Assembly (NCBI GenBank): GCA_026770585.1
Contig: MU647098.1
Span: 125,423 to 138,858, forward strand
Direction of reading: 5' to 3'
Length of the DNA: 13,436 bases
From: Baffinella frigidus
Lineage: Eukaryota; Cryptophyceae; Cryptomonadales; Baffinellaceae
Part shown: one piece after another, positions 1 to 9,883 of the stretch
How the letters are laid out: every line of letters begins with the position of its first letter
How positions within the stretch are numbered: position 1 is the first letter of the stretch
The notes under the pieces: model-generated
Database searches by the model: none
Seen by the model: the letters and a program-made list of their open reading frames with translations, nothing else
What the model was told of the DNA's origin: nothing
Program-made: the position numbers and the translations under genes

Positions 1-94
1 GGGTTTAGGGTTTAGGGTTTAGGGTTTAGGGTTTAGGGTTTAGGGTTTAGGGTTTAGGGTTTAGGGTTTAGGGTTTAGGGTTTAGGGTTTAGGG
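1..94 (+). repeat. Perfect (TTTAGGG)n array, intronic
   Basis: About 13 perfect TTTAGGG heptamers run off the left edge. The G-rich strand is on +, so it points into the window; a native left chromosome end would show CCCTAAA here. This makes it an interstitial array. It begins about 11 nt after the 5' splice site of the exon at 107-169 and so lies in that exon's downstream intron. Confidence 0.95.
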
Positions 95-106
95 TCTACG
101 GTGTAC

Positions 107-169
107 CTCGGCAGCCGCCCTTTCGGCTTGCTCCTGCGCGACCCTTGCTTCCTCCTCCTCCTTCTTCTT
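107..169 (-). CDS. Coiled-coil exon 17 (last seen)
   Basis: 63 nt, phase 0 at both ends. It encodes 21 residues beginning KKKEEEEARVAQEQAERAA, an almost pure charged helix typical of a coiled coil. The acceptor is CATCGCAG just right of 169; the donor is GAG|GTACAC. The intron that follows becomes (CCCTAAA)n in sense and leaves the window, so the C-terminus is missing. It joins in frame to the exon at 526-601. Confidence 0.65.
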
Positions 170-612
170 CTGCGATGGGGATAAGGGGGGCTGAGGGTCA
201 GAGGGGTTGAGCGCAGGGGGTGGGGGGGAGGGGGCGTCAGCGTGAGCGTGTGTGTGAGCGTTTGTGTGTGTGTGTGGGGGGGGGTTGTTGGGGTGGGGTG
301 GGGGGGATTTGGTGTTTGGTGTTTGGTGTTTGGTGTTTGGGGTTTGGTCTTTGGAGTTTCGGACCTTGAGGGATCCGGCGCGGGCGCCCTCGAGCCCTGC
401 GAGGTGGACCAAATCGACGATTGTTTGGCGCCATTTCCTCGGGTGGCACATTCGAATTCGAAGGTGCCGACCGAGGAAATAGCGCATGCTCTAGCCTCGA
501 TTTGGTCCGCCTTGGAGGGTGGGACCTTGAGGAATCCGGCGCGGGCGCCTTCGAGTTCGCGGAGCTTGAGGTGCACTTCGGCCGTCTGTCGCTCCAACTC
601 CCTGAGAGTGAG

Positions 613-657
<45 letters not shown>

Positions 658-3600
658 GAGAGAGCAAGATGTCAGGCGATCAGAGGGGGTGAGAAGCCTC
701 TCCAACTCCCTGAGAGTGAGAGAGAGCAAGATGTTAGGCGATCAGGGGGGGGCGAGCGTGGGAGGAAAATACAGAGGGGCAGACAGACAAAGAAAGCGCG
801 CAGCGAGCGAAACCGTCGCGAGAGAAAACTGAAAGACAGAACGCCTGGGAGTCAGAGTGTGTGAGAGAGAGCTCTGAAGAGAGAGAAAGTTGCTTCATTG
901 AGGACGTACAGCTGAGAAGGACAGCCGAAAGGATCTGAATGTTTTATTTATTTGGGGGGGGTAGTACTGGATCGCAGATCGACTCTCGGAAAGCTCTGTG
1001 TTCAGCCCCGACAGTCGCGAATTCTTGTCCTGTGGTTTGAGGGTTTAGGGTTGAGGTCTGAGGGGTTAGGGTTTAGGGTTTAGGGTTTAGGTTTTAGGTT
1101 TTGGGGTTTAGGGTTTAGTGTTTAGGGTTAGGGTTCAGGGTTTCGGGTTTCGGGTTTCGGGTCCAGGATTCAGGATTGAGGGTTGAGGGGGAGTACCGCG
1201 ACGGTAGCATCGAGGTCAGCCTGGGTTTCGTCGATCTGCCTCAGTCGCGTCGACCGACTGTTCGCAACTTAACATTCCGGTTTCACGGTACAAATCCGTC
1301 AACTGTGGAGCGCAAACGAGCCCTCACATTTGGTGGGCCCAAATAGACTGAGTTGTGACAGAGGTAGGGAGTACCGCGACGGTAGCGTCGAGGTCGGCCT
1401 GGGCTTCGTCGATCTGCCCTTGCAATGCCTCCCGGTCCTCCGCTTGTCTGCCCACCGTTTTGGGTTTCGGGTTTAGGGTTTGGGGTTTAGGGTTCGGGGT
1501 TTGGGGGTTAGGGTTTAGGTTTTGGGGGCTGGGGTTTGGTGCTGGGGGTTTGTTGCTGGGGGTTTGGGGTTTAGGGTTTAGGGTTTAGGGTTTAGGTTTT
1601 AGGGTTTGGAATGTAGGGTTTAGGGTTTAGGGTTTAGGGTTTAGGGTTTAGGGTTTAGGGTTTAGGGTTTAGGGTTTGGGGATGAGGGCTCAGGGTTTAG
1701 GTCTTAGGGTTTAGGGAGTGGGGTCGGACTTAGCGAGGTCTTCAGTGAGCTCGCTGAGCCTGGCCTCGCCATCAGCTTTGATCTTGTCTCTCTCGCCCTT
1801 CTTCTGCGAGAGCCCCTTGTGCGCCTCTTCCACGGTCTGCCCCCAAGTAACGATTGTCAACCACCATCATTAAAATATAAAGATAATTAAACATTATTGC
1901 AAAGAGGGTCGTGGGCTGCCCACACGTAACCCCCCGATTGTCAGAGGAACCCACAACCCTTGTTTTGCGATAACCCTTTGTGCGCCTCCTCCACCGTCTG
2001 CCCAGCGTGCGATTCCACCCAGGAACCTTCGTGGGGGTATTTCGTGGCTGGCATTCGAGCCATTGGCTGGCATTTGAGCCATTTTCATAAAAAATGACTT
2101 TTTAAATATTTCCCCCTGAAAATTGACTTTTGAAATACCCCCCCAACAATCCTGGGTGGTGTCAGTGGCTTTCGGGACAATCGTGGGTTGTGGGTTGTGG
2201 GTTGTGGGTTGTGGGTTGTGGGTTGTGGGTTGTGGGTTGTGGCTTGCGTCGAAGGTTGTGTGCCACGAAGAACGTTTGAGGGGTGCCATTGTATCGACGC
2301 GGGCTCGTCGTCAGGCTCACATGACTTTTGGACCACTCATCTCCCGGCGAAAGAGTAATAATAAAAATAAAAGTGTGAACCGAAACCTACCTATGGTCAG
2401 AGGACTGCACTGCCAGGGCGAAGTTTTTGGATTAGTCAACTCAAAGCGAAAATCGAAAATCGAAGTACACCAATAGTGTATCTCGTTGCTAAAGGTCGCA
2501 TATGAACTTTAGCGAGAGAAAGAGCGAGAGAGAGAGCGAGGGAACGAGAGAGCGAGAGAGAGATACAGAGTGTGTGTGTGTGTGAGAGAGAGAGCGAGAG
2601 GGAGAGAGAGGGAGAGAGAGGGAGAGAGAGGGAGAGAGAGAAAGCGAGAGAGAGTGAGAGAGAGATAGAGAGAGATAGAGAGAGAGGGAGAGACCTGGAG
2701 GCAGTTGGAGAGGCGGTGCTGGGCCTCCGACACCTTGATCCGAGACTCCGCCTGGTTGCGGGTTCATACTTTATGGTTTATGGTTTATGGTTTAGGGTTT
2801 AGAGTATATGGTTTAGGGGTTAGGGTTTAGGGTTTAGGGTTTGGGGCATGGGGTATGGGGTATGGGGTTTGGGGTTTGGGGTTCCGTGTTCAGGGTTTAG
2901 GGTTCGGTTTAGGTTTGAGGGTGTAGGGTTTAGGGGTGAGGGTCCAGACCTGGGCCTCAGAAAGGGCTTGGGTCTCCTCTCGCAGAACCCTCTCAGCCTC
3001 GGATCGCGCCTCCTCGGCCCGTCCTATACGGAATTCACACTCGAGGATTTTCTGCTCCTTGCGCCGTAGCACCTGCGTTCCACGCCAGGTCATGAACGAG
3101 AATTTCAAACGCAACGTTTCGGGCTGAAAGTTTTTCGTGGTACAATTTTTCATTGCAGCGCCTCGGCACGGCCTATACGGAATAGGCCGTGCCGAGGCGC
3201 TACAATAAAAATCCTGGAATGCGAATTCCGGATTTTCTGCTCCTTGCGCCGTAGCACCTGGTTTGCGGTTTGGGGTTTTCGGGTTAGCGATAAGGGGATT
3301 AGGGGATTAGGGGATAAGGGTTAGGGTGTAGGGGTTAGGGGTTAGGGATGAGGGGATTAGGGGATTGAGGGATAGAGGATACGGGTTGGGATGTAGAGGT
3401 CAGGGATTAGGGTGTGGAGGATTAGGGGATTAGGGTTTAAGGAACGAGGACTTTCTGCTCCTTGTTCGCAGCATCTGCGTTGCCATGCTCCGTTCAGCGA
3501 TGTTTCAGGGGGTTGGGGGGTGAGGGGATTGGGGGAATGGGAAATTAGGGGATTGGGGATTAGGGGATGAGGGGATGAGGGGGTTGAGAAACTTAGGGGA

Positions 3601-5801
3601 TTTACGATTGGGGATGTTGTTTAGGGTAAAGGGGGTTATGGGTGTACGGTTAGGATTCAGGGGATTTGACGTTTAGGGTTAGGGCGTTGCGTGCATAGTC
3701 TGGCGTGCGAGGTCCTGATCTCATCCCAAATAATGCATTAATTTAAGTCTTTCCTGCCAACAAAAGTTACTACACATATACTTTACTATCACTAGTATTT
3801 GTGCAGTAATTTTAGTGTCAGAACGCCTCTGATTAATACATTATGTCAGATTAGATCGGTAGCCAGACACCAAAAAAAGCCGAAAGGGCTCACCATATTT
3901 GCGAGCCCCACTAGACTTATCCGGGGAAACCTATTTTTCTTTAGTTTGACATCAACGAAAATTACTACACAATTCATTCTTACTAGTAATATTAAAACAT
4001 TTGTGTAGTAATTTTCGTTGATGTCAAACTAAAGAAAAATAGGTTGCCCCGTATAAAGACTGAGACTGAGGTAGGATACCTTGATCTGGTGGAGCAAGGA
4101 ACTCCGAGACCTCCTGAACCATTGCCTCGAGGACAATGCCCATTACCTCCCGCCAAGTCCTTGAGGGGTTGGTTCAGGAGACGCGGTAGGATACGCCCAC
4201 ATCAAGGAACTCATCCCAAAACGAGATTTGCTTTATGGAGGAAGAACAAAGTTTTCGTTAGGATACCTTGCTTGCTTTCTCCGCCCAGATCTACCTTGAT
4301 CTGGGCGGAGAAAGTTTTTTTCTGCCTCAATAAAGCAACTCTCTTTTTGGAATGAGTCAAAAGTGTTATTTAGGATACCTTGATCTGGGCGGAGAGGGCG
4401 CGCGGCTCCTGGGATTCTGCCGCGGTTTTCTTCCGCGAACACTCTCGCTGCACCCTGGTTTTGGATTTAGGGTTTAGGGTTCAGGGTTTAGGGTTTAGGG
4501 TTTAGGGTTTAGGGTTTAGGGTTTGGGTGTAGGGTCTTGGGTTGAGGGGTTAGGGGTTAGGGTGAGGGGGCAAGCTGCGCACCATCAACAGCTCTGCGTC
4601 CTGGTAAACATTGGTACGCTGCGAATTCAAGGAAAGATTAAGAGTCGACGTGGTTTTTAGTGTTTTGTGTTGTGTGCTTTGTGTTGAGTGTTTAGTGTGT
4701 AGTGTGTAGTGTGTATTGTTTGGGATGCACAATGCAAACGTAGACTAGCCACGAGTGGTAGGTGGATTGGAGGGTGTGCGACCGGACACCATCACAGTCG
4801 ACCACAACACGGCTGTTTTGTGTAGTCAAGCGTGGTAGGAGGATGGAAGGGGGAGCACCGCAGCATGGCGGCATTCGCGACTTGGTTGCACCGGACACCA
4901 TCACCAGCTGTGCTTAGTCACGAGTGGGAGGAGGATGGGAGGGTGCATCACCAGCTCTGCTTAGTCCGTGGTATTACTAGGTGGATGGGTAGGGTCCCAG
5001 CGCTTCGTAACCTATGAACCGTTGACGAAATCCCTTGGTAGTCCGCTGTGTGGGGTAGGTGGATGTGAGGGGAAGCACCGGAGCATGGCATGCGCGACTT
5101 ATTCGACCGGCCACCAACGTCAACAGCTGTGCTTAGCCGAGAGTGGTATTTAACAGGTGGGGTGGTGTAACGGAGTTCCCCGTAGGTCCCAGCGCTCCTT
5201 CACCTATGAACCGTTCACGAAATCCCTTGGTAGTCCGCTGTGTGGGGTAGGTGTAGGGGAGGGGGGGCACCGCAGCATGGCGGCGTAGGCAACTTGGTTG
5301 GACCGAACATCGAGCATGTGCAGCACCCACCCTTAGCATGTGCGAAAACCACCCTTAGCATGCGCGAATTGGTTCGACCGCTCACCAACATCAACAGCAA
5401 GAGTGTTATCATTAGGTGGATAGGGTGTTGCAACAGAGTTCCCCGTAGGTCCCAACATCTCAGCACCGGAGCATGGCGGCATGCGCGACTTGGATCGATC
5501 GGACACCAGCATCAACAGCCGTGCTTGGCCAAGAGTGGTAGTACCAAGTACATGGGAGAGGGAACACCGGAGCATGACGGCGTGGGCAACTTGGTTGGAC
5601 CGAACATCGAGCATGTGCAGCACCCACCCTTTGCAAGTCACACAACAGCGCAATTTCGCCGAAATGTTCCTCACTTTCCCCCGACCCGACCCGGAAAAAG
5701 TCGAAGCGAAGCCGAATTCTACAATAGGTGGATGGAGTGTGCACCGCTCTCTTTCTCGCTCTCTTTCTCGCTATCTCTCTCACACTCACTCACTCACTCA
5801 C

Positions 5802-5834
<33 letters not shown>

Positions 5835-8800
5835 TGCTCTCTCTCTCCCTGACTCTCTCTCACCGGAGCATGGCGGCGTGGGCAACTTGGTTGGATCGAA
5901 CATCGAGCATGTGCAGCGACCCGTGCGACTCCAGCATGTCCGCCAATAACATCCCTCCCATCTGCAATCATGGCTCCGTCAGAACACCGTCAGCGTCAGC
6001 GTCAGCGTCAGTGTCAGCACCGTGTCATCACCGTGTCATCACCGTGTCAGCACCGTGTCAGCACAGGGTCAGCGTCAGCAGTCGTCAGAGCATGTGCGAT
6101 CAAAGAATCGTGGATCACAGTCCCGTGCGACTCCAGCATGTCGGCCAGCAGCATCCCTCCCATCTGCCAGGAACACACAGGGGTCAGCGACAGTGTCAGC
6201 ACCCTGTGCTGACCGTCAGCAACTCGTCAACGTCAGAAATCAGCAGAGCATCTGCGATTCAAGAATCGTAGATCACAGCCCTAGGGGGGGACAATCTCAG
6301 AGAGGAGGTTATCGAAGATGCGCATGTGCTTGACGTTCGACTACCTCAGTGCATTGATAGGTGGATAACAGAGCCGCGATACCGCACTGAGTAGGGAGGG
6401 GGGGGGGGCAACCTTGGAGATAAGGTTGTCGAAAAGGCGCATGCGCTTGAGGGTCTGGTTGCTTTCCAGTTCTGCCTCCCTTGGGTTGGCCGACTATTCT
6501 CAAGTTGACATGATGGGCTTGCGGTACAAATTCTTCAGCTTTGGAGCGGGAAAGAGCCCGGGCTCACCAAATCGGAGAGCCCAAATAGCCTGCGACAGAG
6601 GGGGTGGAGAACCTCTGAGATGAGGTTGTCGAAGAGGCGCATGTGCTTGAGGGTCTGGTTGCTTTCCAGCGCGTCGATTATCGCCAGCGCCCCCTGGGGG
6701 TGTTTGGGTGGTTAGGGTTTGGGGTTTGGGGTTTGGGTTTGGGGGTTTGGGGTTTGGGGTTTGGGGTTTGGGGTTTGGGGTTTGGGGCTCAGGGTTTATG
6801 GCTTTTAGTTTACCGCCAGAGCAGAGGCAGGATTTGGTGTCTGGTGTTTGGTGTTTGGTGTTTGGTGATTGGTGTTTGGGGGTTTGAGGTTTGAAGGGGG
6901 CGGGACCTCATCGCCGATCTTGCAGGAGCCTAGGTCCAGCCGCTGCAATGTCGTGTTCACTGCTAGCACCTGGTACAGGGTTTGGGGTTTGGGGTTTGGG
7001 GTTTGGGGTTGGGGTTTGGGGTTTGGGGTTTGGGGTTTGGGGTTTGGGGTGTGGGGTGTGGGGTGTGGGGTTTGGGTTTTTGGTTTTGGTTTTTGGTTTT
7101 TTGGTTTTTGGTTTTTGGTTTTGGGTGTTGGGTTTTGGGTTTTGGGGTGTGGGATGCGGGGTTTGGGGTCTCGGATTTAAGGTTCAGGGTTTAGTGTTTC
7201 GGGGCGTACCCCAGCAATGTTGACAGCGACTTCGTCACCAAGAGGGTTGTCGATCACGTCAGTACTATCACGTCCGAAATTAGTACCGGACTCTGACTGG
7301 GCGGTACAAAAATTCACTACCGGCACGTCCCCAAGACACATTCGAAAGGGCAGGGGCGTACCCCCGCGATGTTGACAGCAACCTCGTCGCCCAGAGGGTT
7401 GTCGTTGAGGACCAGGCTCTGCAATGCCCGGTTCGTCCATAGCGTGTCGGCCCTGTTGTTGTTTGGGAGGAACACGCAAGGCAGTCACGACCGACCGTCT
7501 GGCTTCGGCGTCCGCGTGACCGGTCACGCGGGCGCTCAAGAGCCTGCCGGCGGGGCTGTTCCACGGACCAGGCTCTGCAATGCCCTGTTCGTCCAAAGCG
7601 TGTCTGCCCTGATTTGTTTGGGGGGGGGGGGCGAAATCAATTAAATGATTGTTCGATTGCGACCGCGTAGAGCCTCCATGTCGAGATGAGGAGGCGTGAG
7701 GGCACACACGCCATCTCCCGGAGCAAATCGATTTCGGAACAAGACAGTTCATGTCCCGCGATCTTCCGACGCCGAAGATAAGGGTGTACATGCTATTTTA
7801 GGCATACAATGATGCTATCTTACGCGTTTTTACGTGGACAGATTCTGGTATGTTCCGAGATGAGATTAGCAGGTTCGTCCACAGCGTGCTGGCCCTGCAC
7901 GGTAGGCCAACTACCACCAACCCTCACAACTTGGGCTAATCGAAAAAGTCAAAAACACCAAACCCCCTTGGAGGCCGTCAGAATCCGACGGCCTTCAAGG
8001 AGATTTGTGGAGCCATTTTCCTGATTTGCCCAGACTGTGAGGGTTGGTGGTATGTTTAGTAACTATATGCTTAACATGTTGTCGGCCCTGCACCAGGAAG
8101 AGAGGCACACCACAAACGTAAGGCGTCTTTCCCAGCAAGGGTCAGTCAAGAGAGATGCGGGGGTGGGTTCGCGATTAGGGTCAAGGGCGGATGTTTTTGG
8201 GGTCAAGGGTCAAGGGGCAGGGGGTTACGGTGTAGGGTTCAGGGTCAAGGGCCAAGGGCCAAGGGCCAAGGGCCAAGGGTCAAGGGTCAAGAATTTTGGG
8301 TTTTGGACAGACCATGCGAGGCCGCCGTACTCGGTGAGGTTGTTGGAAGAGCAGTTACAGGTTACGAGCCCCGCGTTTGCCTCGAGAGCATTCGCGAGCG
8401 CGATCGCGCCCCTGTCGCGCATGTCGCACGCCGCCAGGTCCAGCGCCTGTCAGCCACCCAACCACCAGACCAGTCAGCTACGTTCCAAACCAGTCAGCTA
8501 CGTTCCATACCAATCAGCAGTCGGGTAAGCTAGCCAGCCGCCAACCGCAACCGTCAGCCCCCCGGTCGCGCATGTCGCCAGGTCCAGCGCCTGGTTTCGG
8601 TTTAGGGTTGAAGGTTAAGCCTCGAGAGCATTCGCGAGCGCGATCGCGCCTCTGGGCAAGGGAAGGTCGCGCATGTTGCACGCCGCCAGGCCCAGCGCCT
8701 GAGAGTGAGTGAGTGAGTGAGGGAGAGAGGAAGAGCGAGCGAGAGAGTGAGAGAGGGACACAGTGAGAGTGTGTGTGAGAGAGAGAGGGAGAAAGGAAGA

Positions 8801-9852
8801 GAGAGAGGGAGAGGGAGAGGGAGAGGGAGAGGGAGAGGGAGAGGGAGAGGGAGAGGGAGAGAGGGAGTGAGTCAAGTCGAGTGAATGAGTGAGTCACCCA
8901 CCGCACCAGGCAGCCAAGCCAACGCGCGTCACACACCCGCCCACCGTTTCGCCCCCCTGTCGCGCAACCGGGCGCTAGGCATTTCACACGCCACCAGGTC
9001 TTGCGCCTGTCAGCCACCCAACCACCAGACCAGTCAGCTACCAACCGGACTAGTCAGCAGTCAACCACGCCAGTCAGCCGCCAACCACAACAGTCAGCCC
9101 CCCAGTAACCCCCGCTTCCCGCACCAGTCAGGAGGCTACCAAGCCAGGGGGGGGGGGGTGCTTGCAGGAGGAGGCGTGAGGGGTGTTGAGTGGTGGCAGC
9201 ATGGGTGTTGAGAATGCTGAGGCGGGTCCGTCATAATGCTCATAGACTTTTTGATCACTCATCTCCAGGCTTGAGAGAAATAAAGAAGAGAAGAAGAAGA
9301 AGTTGGAGGGTTGGCTGATTGTTTTCACACCAAACAAGTGGACGGGCTGTACCAGAAAACAGGGGAATTAACTTCTGGTCTCCTCATCTTAAGGAGACCA
9401 GATCAACTGAGGCAGAGCAAGAACCTGAAGGGAGGTGTTGCGGAGCATGTCGTCTGAAGCGACGTGCGTGCTATCTTACGAGTGCAAATTGCTGTCTTGG
9501 CCTCGGCATAGCTTAAACATAGCATAACATCCACCAGTAACATAGCAAAAAAAGAGAACCTGCAGAGAGGTGTTGCGAAGCATGGCGGCGGCGAGGGAGG
9601 ATGTCCCGCTCTCGGTCTCCTCATGTTAAGCAGGCCAGACAGAGCAAGAATCAGAGCAAGAATCAGAATCAATCTCTTGATGTTAAGAAGGTTGAGGCAG
9701 AGCAAGAACCTGGAGAGAGGTGTTGCGGAGCATGGCGGCGGCGAGGGAAGATGTCCCGCCCGGACCGATCCGGTTGTGCGAGAGCGAGAGCGATGTCAGC
9801 GTTGTGTTTGCCGCGAGTGCCTGCCGCCAGGGGGGGCAGGCGAATTGAGGGC

Positions 9853-9883
<31 letters not shown>

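Noticed and set aside
1-94. True chromosome end
   Set aside because: A left end should show CCCTAAA on the + strand; here the strand is G-rich, and unique exon sequence with a splice site abuts it.
82-729. Minus-strand frame of 215 codons at the left end
   Set aside because: Only the piece at 526-601 has coding character; the rest is microsatellite (SLSLSL) and intron read-through.
1249-1363. Repeat D as a tRNA-derived SINE
   Set aside because: I looked for A- and B-box promoter motifs and a cloverleaf and could not find convincing ones.
1894-2336. NPQPTTHNPQPTTH repeat protein
   Set aside because: Translation of the (GGGTTGT)n array. No support outside the repeat.
4071-4170. Additional coding exon (EVMGIVLEAMVQEVSEFL)
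   Set aside because: Its last bases match the donor end of exon 4379-4454, and its frame at the donor differs; including it is not needed for phase. Kept as an echo instead.
5985-6260. CRISPR-like array
   Set aside because: Short-period GTCAGC tandem repeat without regular unique spacers, in eukaryotic-looking DNA.
5240-6271. Plus-strand open frame of 343 codons
   Set aside because: It runs through tandem exon-end echoes, a CT microsatellite (long Ser/Leu run) and GTCAGC repeats, and is antisense to LRR exon 5864-5961. No domain is seen.
6643-7223. Plus-strand frames rich in GFGVWGLGFGV
   Set aside because: Direct translation of TTTGGGG heptamers in three frames (7 is not a multiple of 3, so all frames stay open). 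Not a protein.
8514-9044. Minus-strand frame with long Ser-Leu/Ser-Pro run
   Set aside because: Produced by the GA/GGGAGA microsatellite. The LRR fragments inside it are in another frame.
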